DNA from: an uncultured Clostridia bacterium
GTDB taxonomy: Bacteria; Bacillota; Clostridia; Oscillospirales; Acutalibacteraceae
NCBI GenBank assembly: GCA_946187325.1
Contig: CAMHQC010000004.1
Location: forward strand, 32,884 to 96,883
Reading direction: 5' to 3'
DNA: 64,000 bases
A program made the translations under genes and the position numbers. Positions 17,703 through 27,792 of this stretch are shown here, one piece after another. The notes below the pieces were generated by a model that had not been told where the DNA came from, ran no database searches, and worked only from the letters and a program-made list of their open reading frames with translations. How positions within the stretch are numbered: the stretch's first letter is position 1; each line of letters begins with the position of its first letter.

Positions 17703-17731
17703 TTGAATTTTATCGCACAAACGTTTATAAT
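17703..17731 (+). promoter_or_regulatory. promoter of uvrA
   Basis: TTGAAT (17703-17708), 17-base spacer, TATAAT (17726-17731), 29 bases before the uvrA start. No LexA/SOS box was recognised near it. Confidence 0.7.
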
Positions 17732-17760
17732 GATTCTAATACTGTTAAAGAGGTTTAGAA

Positions 17761-20583
17761 ATGAGTAAACAGATAATTGTTAAAGGCGCGCGCCAGCACA
17801 ATTTAAAAAATATAAACGTCGGTATTCCGAGAGATAAGCTCGTTGTAATTACGGGACTTTCGGGTTCGGGAAAAAGCTCGCTCGCTTTCGATACTATTTA
17901 CGCCGAGGGACAAAGGCGTTATGTCGAGAGTTTAAGCTCCTACGCGAGAATGTTCTTAGGTCAGAGCAATAAGCCCGACGTTGACGAAATCCAGGGGCTT
18001 TCGCCCGCGATTTCTATCGACCAGAAAACTACTTCCCATAACCCGCGTTCCACCGTCGGAACCGTTACCGAAATCTACGACTATCTCCGTCTTTTATTCG
18101 CGAGAATCGGTATTCCGCACTGTCCCGTATGCGGACGCGAGATTTCCCAGCAGTCAATCGACCAGATTGTTGACAGCGTTTTATCGCTCGAGGAAGGTAC
18201 TAAAATTCAGATTATGGCGCCTGTCGTAAAGGGCAGAAAAGGTACTCAGCAAAAGGAGTTCGAAAAGGCGAGAAAAGCGGGCTTTGTCCGTGTAAGAGCC
18301 GACGGCGAAATTTACGATCTTTCCGAAGAAATAAATCTCGAGAAAAATAAAAAACATAATATTGACATAGTAGTTGACCGTCTTGTCGTTAAGGACGGTA
18401 TACGCTCGCGTCTGGCAGATTCTCTCGAAACTGCTTCAAAGCTTACGAACGGACTCATTACCGTAAACGTTATCGGACAGGAGGATTTAACCTTTTCCCA
18501 GAACTACGCCTGTCCCGAACACGGCGTAAGCGTTGACGAGCTTACCCCGAGAATGTTTTCGTTCAACAATCCTTTCGGCGCCTGCCCGAAATGTACGGGC
18601 TTAGGCGTGTTCCTTAAAGTTGACCCTCAGCTCATTATCCCTAACCCCGAGCTCAGTATCGCTCAGGGCGGACTAAAGGGAAGCGGTTGGGCGATGGAGG
18701 GCAACTCTATCGCCGAAATGTACTTCCAAGCGCTCGCTAAAAAGTATAAGTTCAGCGTGAATACGCCTCTCGGCGAATTACCCGAGAAGATTATTAATAT
18801 CCTGCTTTACGGCACTAACGGCGAAGAGCTTACCCTGCGCAGAAGAATGCCGTTCGGCGACGAAAGAATCATAAAACGCCCCTTTGAGGGTATCGTTAAT
18901 AACCTCGAGCGCCGGTTTAAAGAGACCACGAGCGCGTGGGTTAAGGACGAAATTCAGGGCTATATGGCTGAAATTCCCTGCGACGAATGCGGCGGAAGAA
19001 GGCTGTCTAAGGAGAGCTTAGCCGTTACGGTCGGCGGGCTCAATATAGCCGAGTTCTGCGATATGCAGGTTGTCGAAGCTCTCGATTTTATAAAAACCTC
19101 AGAGCTTTCGGAGCGTGACAGGTTTATCGGAAAGGCTGTATTTAAGGAGGTTAAGGAACGCCTTAATTTTTTAAACAGCGTCGGCTTGGGGTACTTAACG
19201 CTGTCGCGGTCGAGCGGAACGCTTTCGGGCGGCGAGAGCCAGCGTATCAGATTAGCTACTCAGATAGGCTCTTCGCTTATGGGCGTAATGTATGTCCTCG
19301 ACGAGCCGAGCATCGGACTTCACCAGCGAGATAACGAAAAGCTCCTCGGAACTTTAAAGCATCTTAGAGATGTCGGAAATACTGTTATCGTAGTTGAACA
19401 CGACGAGGAAACAATGTACGCCGCCGACCATATTATCGACATCGGTCCCGGAGCCGGTATTCACGGCGGAGAGGTTATCGCCGAGGGTACAGTAGAGGAG
19501 ATTAAAGCCTGTGAAAACTCGATTACAGGTCAGTATCTTAGCGGAAAACGCTATATCCCCGTACCCGAAAAACGCCGTAAAGGCAACGGCTTATTCCTCG
19601 AGGTAAAGGGCGCCGCTCAGAATAACTTAAAGAATATAAACGTAAAATTTCCGCTCGGAAAGTTTATCTGCGTGACGGGGGTATCGGGTTCGGGAAAGAG
19701 CTCTCTCGTCAACGAAATCGTCTATAAAAAGCTCGCGAGCGAACTCAACCGCGCCAAAATCCGCGCGGGTAAGCATAAGTCTATTAAGGGACTCGAGAAT
19801 CTCGATAAGGTAATCAATATAAACCAAAGCCCGATAGGCAGAACTCCCCGAAGCAACCCCGCAACGTACACGGGCGTGTTTACCGATATACGCGCGCTGT
19901 TTTCGACTACATCCGAGGCGAAAATGCGCGGATATACCCAGAGCCGCTTTTCCTTTAACGTAAAAGGCGGACGCTGTGAAGCCTGTCAGGGTGACGGTAT
20001 TATCAAGATAGAAATGCACTTTCTGCCAGACGTTTACGTGCCTTGCGACGTGTGTAAGGGTCGAAGATATAACCACGAAACCTTAGAGGTGAAGTATAAG
20101 GGCAAGTCTATCCACGATGTTTTGGAGATGACCGTTGAGGAGGGCTTGGAGTTCTTTAAATCTATCCCGAAGATTGAGCGTAAGCTTCGAACTCTCTACG
20201 AGGTAGGACTCGGCTATATTAAAATAGGTCAGCCGGCGACTACACTTTCGGGCGGCGAGGCTCAGCGCGTTAAACTCGCTACCGAGCTCGCTAAACGAAG
20301 CACGGGCCGTACCGTTTATATCCTCGACGAGCCGACTACGGGACTTCATATAGCCGATGTACACAGGCTCAGCGAGGTGCTCAATAAGCTCGTTGACGGC
20401 GGAAATACCGTTATCGTAATCGAGCATAATCTAGACCTTATAAAGATTGCCGACCATATTATCGACCTCGGTCCCGAGGGCGGTAACAACGGTGGAGAAA
20501 TCGTTGCCCAGGGTACTCCCGAAAAGGTCGCGAGGGTTGAAGGCTCGTACACCGGACAGTATTTGAAGAAGATTTTAAAATAA
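17761..20583 (+). CDS. uvrA: excinuclease ABC subunit A
   Basis: Damage-recognition ATPase of nucleotide excision repair. Two ABC ATPase halves: Walker [10 protein letters not shown] near residue 33 and GVSGSGKSS near 640, signature motifs LSGGESQR near 490 and LSGGEAQR near 830, zinc fingers (HCPVCGRE near 120, ACPKCTGLG near 277, CEACQGDG...CDVCKGRRY near 740-770). 940 residues, full length. Single gene between its own promoter and terminator; uvrB/uvrC are not in the window. Confidence 0.97.
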   Translation: MSKQIIVKGARQHNLKNINVGIPRDKLVVITGLSGSGKSSLAFDTIYAEGQRRYVESLSSYARMFLGQSNKPDVDEIQGLSPAISIDQKTTSHNPRSTVGTVTEIYDYLRLLFARIGIPHCPVCGREISQQSIDQIVDSVLSLEEGTKIQIMAPVVKGRKGTQQKEFEKARKAGFVRVRADGEIYDLSEEINLEKNKKHNIDIVVDRLVVKDGIRSRLADSLETASKLTNGLITVNVIGQEDLTFSQNYACPEHGVSVDELTPRMFSFNNPFGACPKCTGLGVFLKVDPQLIIPNPELSIAQGGLKGSGWAMEGNSIAEMYFQALAKKYKFSVNTPLGELPEKIINILLYGTNGEELTLRRRMPFGDERIIKRPFEGIVNNLERRFKETTSAWVKDEIQGYMAEIPCDECGGRRLSKESLAVTVGGLNIAEFCDMQVVEALDFIKTSELSERDRFIGKAVFKEVKERLNFLNSVGLGYLTLSRSSGTLSGGESQRIRLATQIGSSLMGVMYVLDEPSIGLHQRDNEKLLGTLKHLRDVGNTVIVVEHDEETMYAADHIIDIGPGAGIHGGEVIAEGTVEEIKACENSITGQYLSGKRYIPVPEKRRKGNGLFLEVKGAAQNNLKNINVKFPLGKFICVTGVSGSGKSSLVNEIVYKKLASELNRAKIRAGKHKSIKGLENLDKVININQSPIGRTPRSNPATYTGVFTDIRALFSTTSEAKMRGYTQSRFSFNVKGGRCEACQGDGIIKIEMHFLPDVYVPCDVCKGRRYNHETLEVKYKGKSIHDVLEMTVEEGLEFFKSIPKIERKLRTLYEVGLGYIKIGQPATTLSGGEAQRVKLATELAKRSTGRTVYILDEPTTGLHIADVHRLSEVLNKLVDGGNTVIVIEHNLDLIKIADHIIDLGPEGGNNGGEIVAQGTPEKVARVEGSYTGQYLKKILK

Positions 20584-20585
20584 AG

Positions 20586-20620
20586 AGGTTACAGGTTATA
20601 GGTTACAGGTGACAGTTTTA
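20586..20620 (+). repeat. degenerate heptamer tract (GGTTACA type)
   Basis: GGTTACA, GGTTATA, GGTTACA, GGTGACA, GTTTTAA in perfect 7-base register, starting two bases after the uvrA stop codon. Confidence 0.8.
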
Positions 20621-20644
20621 AAACCGCTTAATTTACCAAAGTAC

Positions 20645-20704
20645 AAAGGGATTGCGTTCGCGGTCCCTTTTTTAGCTTTTTTCGCAGTCCTTTTTTAGCT
20701 TTTT
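20645..20704 (+). terminator. terminator of uvrA with a tandemly duplicated tail
   Basis: AAAGGGA (20645-20651) pairs with TCCCTTT (20664-20670) around a GCG-TT-CGC core, followed by six T. The segment from TTCGCGGTCCC to AGCTTTTT (about 20657-20680) is then repeated almost exactly (TTCGCAGTCC...AGCTTTTT, 20681-20704). Confidence 0.75.
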
Positions 20705-20707
20705 CTA

Positions 20708-20736
20708 TTGTATTTAACGGCGGTTTATGATACAAT
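20708..20736 (+). promoter_or_regulatory. promoter of thyX-tmk
   Basis: TTGTAT (20708-20713), 17-base spacer, TACAAT (20731-20736), about 48 bases before the thyX ATG. Confidence 0.6.
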
Positions 20737-20784
20737 TAAACGGTATAGAATTTTGTAGAATTTTTGAAAAAAGGGGATATTGAT

Positions 20785-21582
20785 ATGAAACCCGTTGTTA
20801 AACTTTTAGCTCATACTCCCGACGCCGAACAGGTTGTCGCTATGGCGGCGAAGCTCTGTTACGCGGCTTCGGATATTGAACATATTAAAGACGGTCTCGA
20901 CGAGGAAAGCACCGCTCGTTTTATAAAGATGCTCTCTGACCTCGGTCACGGAAGCCCTGTAGAGCACGCTACCTTTACCTTCGGTATCGAGGGTATAAGC
21001 CGCGCTTGCTCGCACCAGCTCGTGCGCCACAGAATCGCTTCCTATTCTCAGCAGTCGCAGAGATACGTTGACGGTACCAAGTTCGAGTTCGTAACTCCGC
21101 CCGAAATCGAGAAAAACGAAAAGGCGTATAACGCCTACAAAAAGGTAATAGATATGCAGTCCGAAGCGTATAGAGAAATCCGTGATTCACTTGTAGCGGG
21201 TTATGTGCGTGAAGCTTCTCCCGATTTAAACGGCTCGGATGAGGAGGTTTGCGAGAGTTTTAAGGCTGAGAATAAAAAGCTTTACAATTCTTTCGTAAAA
21301 AAGGCTAACGAGGACGCGCGTTTCGTTCTGCCGAACGCCTGCACCACAAAAATTATCTGCACATTCAATACACGAAGCCTCGAAAACTTCTTCGCGCACC
21401 GCTGTTGCAACCGCGCTCAGTGGGAAATCCGCGAGGTTGCGGAGCAGATGCTGCTCGAGTGCTTAAAGGTTGCTCCGAATCTGTTTTCTAAATGCGGACC
21501 GTCGTGTCTGTTCGGACCTTGCCCCGAGGGCAATATGTCCTGCGGAAAAATGAAAGAAATGAGGGAGAAGTATGGCAGGTAA
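20785..21582 (+). CDS. thyX: flavin-dependent thymidylate synthase ThyX
   Basis: Makes dTMP from dUMP using methylene-THF, FAD and NADPH. The diagnostic ThyX motif RHRxxSxxxxSxR is present as RHRIASYSQQSQR at residues 81-93. The C-terminal part contains NTRSLENFFAHRCCNRAQWEIR, the conserved catalytic-core segment. ATG at 20785 (MKPVVKLL) is preferred over an in-frame TTG at 20764 because AAAAGGGGAT lies just upstream of the ATG. Overlaps tmk by 11 bases. No thyA was seen, and ThyX leaves THF unreduced differently from ThyA, which makes folate import (folT, at 56 kb) relevant. Confidence 0.95.
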   Translation: MKPVVKLLAHTPDAEQVVAMAAKLCYAASDIEHIKDGLDEESTARFIKMLSDLGHGSPVEHATFTFGIEGISRACSHQLVRHRIASYSQQSQRYVDGTKFEFVTPPEIEKNEKAYNAYKKVIDMQSEAYREIRDSLVAGYVREASPDLNGSDEEVCESFKAENKKLYNSFVKKANEDARFVLPNACTTKIICTFNTRSLENFFAHRCCNRAQWEIREVAEQMLLECLKVAPNLFSKCGPSCLFGPCPEGNMSCGKMKEMREKYGR

Positions 21583-22237
21583 GTTTATCGTTATCGAGGG
21601 CTTAGACGGCTCGGGTAAGGCTACCCAAACCGAAATTTTAAAAAAGTCCTTCGAATCCGAGGGTAAAAAGGTAAAGAAGCTTACCTTTCCCGATTACGAT
21701 AACTTAAGCTCCGCGCTCGTTAAAATGTACTTAGGCGGCGAGTTCGGGGATAATCCTGACGACGTTAACGCTTACGCCGCGGCGGCTTTTTATACCGTTG
21801 ACCGTATAGCGAGTTACCTTAAATTTTGGAAAGAGGATTACGAGAACGGCGCCTGTATTTTAGCCGACCGTTACGCTACCTCTAATATTATCTACCAGAT
21901 GTCTAAGCTTCCCGAGAGCGAATGGAACGACTATATCGCTTTTCAGGAGGATTTTGAGTACAATAAAATTAAAGTACCTAAACCCGATTTAGTGGTTTAT
22001 TTGGACGTTGAACCCGACGTATCCCAAAAGCTTATGTCTAAAAGATACGCGGGCGATGAAAATAAAAAAGATTTACACGAAAAGAATGTTAACTTTCTGC
22101 TTGAATGCAGAAAATCAGCTCTCTACGCCGCCGATAAGCTCGGCTGGGTTAAGGTAAGCTGTACCGAAAACGGAGAGATGAAAAGTATAGAAGAAATTGC
22201 TGATGAAATTAAGGCAGTGATTATTAGTAGGATTTAG
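21572..22237 (+). CDS. tmk: thymidylate kinase
   Basis: Phosphorylates dTMP to dTDP. P-loop GLDGSGKATQ at residues 10-19, the DRYATSNIIYQ motif near 93 and the LID region around 150 (SKRYAGDENKKDLHEKN). 221 residues. Its ATG is inside the end of thyX, so product and next enzyme of the pathway are translated together. The longer acidic insert before the LID is a family variant, not a defect. Confidence 0.92.
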   Translation: MAGKFIVIEGLDGSGKATQTEILKKSFESEGKKVKKLTFPDYDNLSSALVKMYLGGEFGDNPDDVNAYAAAAFYTVDRIASYLKFWKEDYENGACILADRYATSNIIYQMSKLPESEWNDYIAFQEDFEYNKIKVPKPDLVVYLDVEPDVSQKLMSKRYAGDENKKDLHEKNVNFLLECRKSALYAADKLGWVKVSCTENGEMKSIEEIADEIKAVIISRI

Positions 22238-22311
22238 GATGTAGTGTGTGGAGTTATTAACTTACCACCGGGCTGCTAAACGGATATGTAATTGAACTGG
22301 AGAAATAAATA

Positions 22312-23214
22312 ATGCTGGATTTTAAAACACCCGTATTAGATGACTTGGCGTATATCCGCAAGCTTTGCGAAAATTACGGTACTATGGGCTGTGACTTTAA
22401 TACCGCCAACATCTATATATGGAGAAATAAATATAATATAAAAATTTGTATATTTGACGGCTTTCTTGTACTCGCGTATTTTCGCGGCGGTAAGCCGTGG
22501 GGATATTGTTTCCCGATAGGCGAGGGCGATCCCACTTCGGCTGTAGCCGAGATTTTCAAGGACGCTAAACACCGCCAAATTGAAGCTAATTTCGTTATGC
22601 TGACTTCCGCTCAAAAGCAGAAATTAGTTGAGATAACAGGCTATAAATTTTCTTTTAAAGAATTATTAGGCGACGAGGATTATATCTACCGAAACTACGA
22701 CCTCTCGATTTTACCGGGTAAACGCTTCCACGCTAAGCGTAACCATATTTCGAAATTTAACCGCTCCTATCCAAACTGGAGCTTTGTATGTATTAAAAAA
22801 GAGAATAAGCGCGACGCGTTAAAGGTCGCTGAAAAATGGTGTAAAAGCCGTGATATCAACCCTCATACCAACGAGGAGTATAAGGCTATCGGGGAAGCTC
22901 TCGAAAACTACGACCAGCTTAAAATGCACGGCGGTATCCTTTATGTCGAGGATGAGCCCGCCGCTATGACTATGGGCTGTGAGATTAACAAAAAGACCTT
23001 TGATGTTATTTTTGAAAAAGCGCTAGTCGAGTATGAAGGCGTATACGCTAAGGTGAATAACGAGTTCGTTAAAACCTTAGTCGGTTTCGAGTTTATTAAC
23101 AGGGAAGAGGATATGGGTATCGAATCTCTGCGCCAGGCGAAGCTTTCGTATCACCCTGTCGTTATCCTTAAACGCTATTCGGGAGTTAAAAATGATAAAG
23201 CTGAGGATATCTGA
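22312..23214 (+). CDS. DUF2156 (phosphatidylglycerol lysyltransferase C-terminal-like) protein
   Basis: 300-residue soluble protein with a GNAT-like fold region. Features matching DUF2156 are the N-terminal TANIYIWRNKYNI, KRNHISKFNRSYPNW near 145 and the KVNNEFVKTL...INREEDMGIESLRQAK...YHP end. In MprF this fold transfers amino acids from tRNA to lipid, but stand-alone DUF2156 proteins have no settled substrate and this one has no membrane domain. GGAGAAATAAATA precedes the ATG. Overlaps the following acetyltransferase by 23 bases. Confidence 0.8.
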   Translation: MLDFKTPVLDDLAYIRKLCENYGTMGCDFNTANIYIWRNKYNIKICIFDGFLVLAYFRGGKPWGYCFPIGEGDPTSAVAEIFKDAKHRQIEANFVMLTSAQKQKLVEITGYKFSFKELLGDEDYIYRNYDLSILPGKRFHAKRNHISKFNRSYPNWSFVCIKKENKRDALKVAEKWCKSRDINPHTNEEYKAIGEALENYDQLKMHGGILYVEDEPAAMTMGCEINKKTFDVIFEKALVEYEGVYAKVNNEFVKTLVGFEFINREEDMGIESLRQAKLSYHPVVILKRYSGVKNDKAEDI

Positions 23215-24010
23215 GGAAAAGGATATTAATTCCTTAAAAGAATTATTCAAAAATGTTTTCGACGAGAACGATGAAGCGTTGGAATTATTCTTTAAAAGAA
23301 TATTTAAACCCGAAATATGCTACGTCTGCTATGAGGGTGACGAGCTTATTTCTATGGTCTATATTATACCGACTACCCTAAACGGTAGAAAGGCGGGTTA
23401 TCTTTACGCCGCCGCTACTAAGGACGAGTTTAGAGGCGCGGGTATTATGAAAGGTCTTATCCACTACGCGCTCTCCATTACCGCCCAGGAAGTTTGTATA
23501 ACGCTTCCCGCGAGCGATTCTCTGTACGATTACTACGGCGGGCTTGGGTTTAAACCGCTTAGCTGCTGTAAAGCCGAGCTTACAAGATCTGAGCTCGAAA
23601 GTATGAAAAAGCCATTCGAGGAAGCGGAGCTTGTAGTCGGCGGATACTGCGGTATCCGCAACAGAGTTCTTAAAGATAATTTTCTTTTCTGGAATAATAA
23701 TTTCATAAACTACGCCTTTGAATATAACGAGCTCTACGGAGCCAAGATTATAAAGAATAATTACGGCTACGCCGTAGCGTATGACGAGGGAGAGCGATGT
23801 TATGTTTCGGAGTTTATCTGCGACGACAGAAACGCTCCGTATATGATAAATGCGCTTTTAAAAGAATTTTCTAACGACAAATTTGTGTTCCATCTGTCGC
23901 CGAACCAAAAATTTTTCGGCGGAAAAAGCGAGCCTGAACGCTTCGCTATGATGAAATCTATAACGGGCTATAAGCCTGAGAATGTTTATGTAGGACTTAG
24001 TTTGGAATGA
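23192..24010 (+). CDS. GNAT family N-acetyltransferase
   Basis: 272 residues. The N-terminal ~150 show a GNAT domain: MIKLRISEEKDINSLKELF at the start, then a beta-strand and the acetyl-CoA-binding loop TKDEFRGAGIMKGLIHYAL (about 75-93), then PASDSLYDYYGGLGFKP. The C-terminal half resembles a second, degenerate GNAT/Eis-like part. Substrate unknown. Coupled to DUF2156 by overlap, which suggests a joint peptidyl- or lipid-modifying role, but this is inference. Confidence 0.8.
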   Translation: MIKLRISEEKDINSLKELFKNVFDENDEALELFFKRIFKPEICYVCYEGDELISMVYIIPTTLNGRKAGYLYAAATKDEFRGAGIMKGLIHYALSITAQEVCITLPASDSLYDYYGGLGFKPLSCCKAELTRSELESMKKPFEEAELVVGGYCGIRNRVLKDNFLFWNNNFINYAFEYNELYGAKIIKNNYGYAVAYDEGERCYVSEFICDDRNAPYMINALLKEFSNDKFVFHLSPNQKFFGGKSEPERFAMMKSITGYKPENVYVGLSLE

Positions 24011-24011
24011 A

Positions 24012-24072
24012 CAGTGGAAAGTCGTAAGTGGTAAGACGATATTCTACACCCTAAATCCTATATCCTAAATCG
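24012..24072 (+). repeat. degenerate heptamer tract (TCCTAAA type)
   Basis: Seven-base register with CCCTAAA, TCCTATA, TCCTAAA, and a looser 5' part (CAGTGGA, AAGTCGT, AAGTGGT, AAGACGA). Reverse-complemented it resembles the GATTTAG/GGTGTAG tract at 47948-48017. It runs up to the ribosome site of the DJ-1 gene. Confidence 0.65.
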
Positions 24073-24081
24073 GAGGTAAAT

Positions 24082-24621
24082 ATGATATATTTAATGCTTG
24101 CTGACGGATTTGAAATCACCGAAGCTTTAACTACCGTAGACGTTCTGCGCCGAGCTAAACTCGATTTGCTCACCGTAGGCGTTACAGGCAAAACAGTTAC
24201 CGCTTCCTGTAAAATAAAAGTCGAGGCGGATATCTTACCCGATGAGGTAGAGCTTGACCGTCTTGACGCCGTGATTCTCCCTGGAGGACTTGACGGCACA
24301 AAAAACCTCGGTTCGTCCGAGTTCGTTGACGGAGTTTTGGACTTCGCCGCCGAGAACGATAAGTACGTTTGCGCTATCTGCGCCGCACCGTCCATTCTCG
24401 CTAAAAAAGGACTGCTCAACGGCAAGAACGCTACTTGCTTCCCCGGTTGCGAGGTTAACGCCGATAAGGTCAACTTTACGGGAGAGCCGGCTGTTCGCGA
24501 CGGAAAATATATCACGGGAAAGGGCGCGGGATGTACTATTCCGTTCGGACTGTTAATCGCCGAGAGCTTAGCGTCCGCCGAGGTCGCTAAACACGTGAGC
24601 GAGACTATGCAATGCCCGTAA
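24082..24621 (+). CDS. DJ-1/PfpI family protein
   Basis: Single-domain class I glutamine-amidotransferase-like fold, 179 residues. The nucleophile elbow is AICAAPSIL near residue 96-104 with the catalytic cysteine, preceded by VILPGGLDGTKNL (oxyanion region) and followed by KGAGCTIPFGLLI. Relatives act as glyoxalase/deglycase-like or chaperone-like proteins, or in thiamine metabolism (YajL/ThiJ); the substrate cannot be assigned. Ends 10 bases inside the next gene. Confidence 0.88.
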   Translation: MIYLMLADGFEITEALTTVDVLRRAKLDLLTVGVTGKTVTASCKIKVEADILPDEVELDRLDAVILPGGLDGTKNLGSSEFVDGVLDFAAENDKYVCAICAAPSILAKKGLLNGKNATCFPGCEVNADKVNFTGEPAVRDGKYITGKGAGCTIPFGLLIAESLASAEVAKHVSETMQCP

Positions 24622-25190
24622 AAAATCTTAAACAGAAGAAAACCGAGCTTCGCTCGAAATATATAAAGCTTCGCGAGAATCTTTCCGCCGATATAAAGTC
24701 TGAACTCGACAGAAAGATTTTTGAAAGGCTTACCGCTTTACCCGAGTATAAAAACGCGGAATCGATATTCGCCTTTATATCCAAGGATATTGAGGTGGAT
24801 ACGGGCGCGATTATAAACGACGCGTTAAGAAGCGGAAAAAGGGTTGCCGTGCCGCTGTGCGACCCCGGCACCGCGACGATAGAGTTTTACTATATAAACT
24901 CGTATGAGGATTTAAAGGACGGTTTTTACGGGCTTTTGGAACCGAATGTTGAAGTTTGCGAAAAGGCGGAAAGCTCCGATTTAATGATAGTCCCGGGGCT
25001 GGTGTTTGACCGAAACGGCTGCCGCTTAGGCTTCGGAAAGGGTTACTACGACCGCTATATTTCGGACTATAAAGGGCTGTCGGCAGGGGTATGCTATTCG
25101 ATTTGTATCGAAAACGAATTACCGCTCGGCTATTATGATAAACCGGTTAATCTCGTTGTTACAGATAAATATACTATAGACACAAGGTAG
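24612..25190 (+). CDS. 5-formyltetrahydrofolate cyclo-ligase
   Basis: ATP-dependent conversion of 5-formyl-THF to 5,10-methenyl-THF, returning the storage/inhibitory form to the folate pool. 192 residues. N-terminal LRSKYIKLRENL basic helix, the IFAFISKDIEVDT strand, and the C-terminal signature GLVFDRNGCRLGFGKGYYDRYI near 135-156. Starts inside the DJ-1 gene, so co-translated. Gene is often called fthC/ygfA, but I leave the symbol blank. Confidence 0.92.
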   Translation: MPVKNLKQKKTELRSKYIKLRENLSADIKSELDRKIFERLTALPEYKNAESIFAFISKDIEVDTGAIINDALRSGKRVAVPLCDPGTATIEFYYINSYEDLKDGFYGLLEPNVEVCEKAESSDLMIVPGLVFDRNGCRLGFGKGYYDRYISDYKGLSAGVCYSICIENELPLGYYDKPVNLVVTDKYTIDTR

Positions 25191-25198
25191 GATAGATT

Positions 25199-26551
25199 AT
25201 GGCTAACGATAATAATTCTTTCGACCAAAACGAAATAAACGAGCTGCGAAGAAAAAAAGTTCAAAGCTTTCATATGAATATCAAGGATGACGATCTTGCT
25301 GTAGGCGAGGATTATCGTGATTCGGATAATTACGATGATGAAAGCCATAAATCGCTTAATTCCTTTTCGGATAACGATTTAAAAGAACAGATGAAGCGTA
25401 ACTCAAAAAATATCCGCAAGCGTGAAAAACGTGAGGAAAAACGCCGGATGAAGTACGCCGACCACACAAACACACGGCGTTTCAGAATTATCTGGTGGAG
25501 TTCGGTAGCGCTTGTGGCTATAATGCTGTCTATGTTTTTACTTGTCGGCGTAAATGATATGCTCGCTATGAACCGCGCGGAAGAAAATAAAGTTACTGTC
25601 GATATCGGTGAAAACCCAACCCTCGACGATGTGACTAAGGCTCTTTGGAGCAAGGGCGTTATTAAGGAAGAGCTGTTCTTTAAAATGTACGCTGTTGTTA
25701 CTAAAAACGCCGACGACTTTACCCAGGGTACGTTTAATATGAAAACTAATATGGACTATGAGGCTATCGTAAATTATCTCCAGTCTATGTCCAACCGTAC
25801 CGATACGATTAAGCTCACCGTAACAGAGGGTATGAGCGTTCGTGAAATTGCCGATAAACTCTACAAAAAGGATGTTATCGCCGATAAAAACCAGTTCTTA
25901 AAGCTTTGTAACTCAAATTATTTCGACGAGGACTACGATTTCTTGAGAAGTATTAAAAACGCCGATAAACGTTACTATAAGCTCGAGGGATATCTTTTCC
26001 CCGACACATACGAGTGTTACCACAACGAAGACCCGAAACTTACCATAACCCGTATGCTCAACGACTACGAGGAGAGAATTTATAATAATCAGAACGTTGA
26101 CGGTTATAAGAAAGCGGTTAATGTTAAAAAGCTCTCGAAGCAGAGTAAATATACTCTCCAGCAGATTCTTACTTTAGCGTCTATTATTCAGGCTGAAGCG
26201 GCTAACGAGGACGATATGTATAAAATCAGCTCGATTCTCCATAACCGCCTTAACGCTGATATTAATCTCGGCGTAGGTAAGCTCAGCCTCGATTCTACCA
26301 AGTATTACCCTTTCCGCAGTAAGAAGAAAATCCCCGCGGAAAAGAGAAAGACTTTTAAGAGTAAGTATAATACATATAAAATACTCGGGCTTCCGCCGGG
26401 ACCGATTTGTAACCCCGGAATGAAGGCGATTATGGCGGCGATTTACCCCGATGATACGAATTACCTGTATTTCTGTCACGCTAAGGACGGTACTCCGTAT
26501 TACGCTACTAACCTTTATGACCAGAACGCCAACCTCGCTCGAGTAGGATAA
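25199..26551 (+). CDS. mltG: endolytic peptidoglycan transglycosylase MltG
   Basis: Membrane-bound lytic transglycosylase thought to end nascent glycan strands. A charged cytoplasmic N-terminus (~95 residues) precedes one TM helix (about 98-118), then a LysM-like subdomain (VTEGMSVREIADKLY) and the YceG catalytic domain: EGYLFPDTYE, ILTLASIIQAEA with the conserved glutamate near 333, SILHNRL, LDSTKYY, GLPPGPICNPG and the CHAKDGTPYYA end. 450 residues. Precedes a U32 peptidase gene, a common clostridial arrangement. Confidence 0.92.
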   Translation: MANDNNSFDQNEINELRRKKVQSFHMNIKDDDLAVGEDYRDSDNYDDESHKSLNSFSDNDLKEQMKRNSKNIRKREKREEKRRMKYADHTNTRRFRIIWWSSVALVAIMLSMFLLVGVNDMLAMNRAEENKVTVDIGENPTLDDVTKALWSKGVIKEELFFKMYAVVTKNADDFTQGTFNMKTNMDYEAIVNYLQSMSNRTDTIKLTVTEGMSVREIADKLYKKDVIADKNQFLKLCNSNYFDEDYDFLRSIKNADKRYYKLEGYLFPDTYECYHNEDPKLTITRMLNDYEERIYNNQNVDGYKKAVNVKKLSKQSKYTLQQILTLASIIQAEAANEDDMYKISSILHNRLNADINLGVGKLSLDSTKYYPFRSKKKIPAEKRKTFKSKYNTYKILGLPPGPICNPGMKAIMAAIYPDDTNYLYFCHAKDGTPYYATNLYDQNANLARVG

Positions 26552-26572
26552 ATAAATTTACGAAAGGATTAT

Positions 26573-27787
26573 ATGAATAAACCTGAATTGCTGTCGCCCT
26601 CGGGTGACTTTGAGTGTCTGAACTCTGCTGTAAGCTTCGGCGCCGACGCTGTTTACTTGGCGGGAAAAGAATTCGGAATGCGAACCGCTTCCGCGAATTT
26701 TGATAACGACGAGCTAAAAAAAGCGTGTGAGTTCGCTCATAAAAACAATGTGAAAGTACATCTAACGTGTAATACACTGCCCCGTGATTACGAGGTGGAC
26801 CGGCTTCCCGCTTTCCTCGAATTTGCCGAGGACGCGGGAGTTGACGCGTTTATAATAGCCGACGTCGGAGTTATGGAACTCGCTAAAAAATACGCTCCGA
26901 ACGTCGATTTGCACGTCTCGACCCAGGCGGGAGTTACTAACCACCTAACCGCTAACACGCTGTATAATATGGGCGCGGCGAGAGTAGTTCTCGCGAGGGA
27001 GCTGAGCTTGGACGAGATAGCTTCCCTACGAGCTAAAACTCCTAATGAGCTGGAAATCGAAACCTTCGTCCACGGCGCTATGTGCGTGTCGTTTTCGGGA
27101 AGATGCCTTATCTCCAGCTATATGACAGGGCGTGACGCTAACCGCGGAGACTGCGCCCAGCCGTGCAGGTGGAAGTACCATCTTTTCGAAGAAAACCGCG
27201 AGGGTCAGTTCTTTCCGGTCGAGCAGGACGATAAGGGTACTTACCTTTATAACTCGCGCGATTTGTGTATGATAGAGCATATTCCCGAGCTTGTAAAAGC
27301 GGGCGTGTCGAGCCTTAAAATCGAGGGAAGGGCTAAGTCGAGTTACTACGTAGCGGTTACGACCAACGCTTACCGCCGCGCTATCGACGAGTATATGAAA
27401 AATCCCGACGGCTTTAAGCTTCCCGATTGGATAAAGGAAGAAACCGAGAAAATCAGCCACCGAGAGTATAATACAGGATTTTTCTTCGGAAGCGAACCGG
27501 GCCAGGTTACCAACAACGGCGGATATATCCGTCACTACGACGTCGTGGCTTTTTGTGAGAAAAATAACGGTACCAAGTGCGAAATTACCCAGCGAAATAA
27601 GTTCTTTTCCGGCGATACGCTCGACGTGCTTTCGCCCGAGGGAGTGCCTTTTAATACAAAGTGCCTAAAGCTTGTTAACGAAAACGGCGAAGAAGTCGAA
27701 AGCGCTCCGCACGCTAAGGAAAGACTTACTATGACCGCCGATAAACCTATCCCCGCGGGATCGGTGATTAGAGTTAAGAGGAAGTAG
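26573..27787 (+). CDS. peptidase U32 family protein (tRNA/rRNA hydroxylation-type)
   Basis: 404 residues. PELLSPSGDFECLNSAV opens the TIM-barrel-like domain; FVHGAMCVSFSGRCLISSYM and the cysteines of GDCAQPCRWKY form the U32 signature (about 168-205); NSRDLCMIEHIPEL and KIEGRAKSSYYVA follow. Members were called collagenases, but characterised relatives (TrhP, RlhA) hydroxylate RNA bases with prephenate and Fe-S cluster cysteines. TrhP-type 5-hydroxyuridine synthesis is the likeliest role; not provable here. Confidence 0.88.
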   Translation: MNKPELLSPSGDFECLNSAVSFGADAVYLAGKEFGMRTASANFDNDELKKACEFAHKNNVKVHLTCNTLPRDYEVDRLPAFLEFAEDAGVDAFIIADVGVMELAKKYAPNVDLHVSTQAGVTNHLTANTLYNMGAARVVLARELSLDEIASLRAKTPNELEIETFVHGAMCVSFSGRCLISSYMTGRDANRGDCAQPCRWKYHLFEENREGQFFPVEQDDKGTYLYNSRDLCMIEHIPELVKAGVSSLKIEGRAKSSYYVAVTTNAYRRAIDEYMKNPDGFKLPDWIKEETEKISHREYNTGFFFGSEPGQVTNNGGYIRHYDVVAFCEKNNGTKCEITQRNKFFSGDTLDVLSPEGVPFNTKCLKLVNENGEEVESAPHAKERLTMTADKPIPAGSVIRVKRK

Positions 27788-27792
27788 TATAC

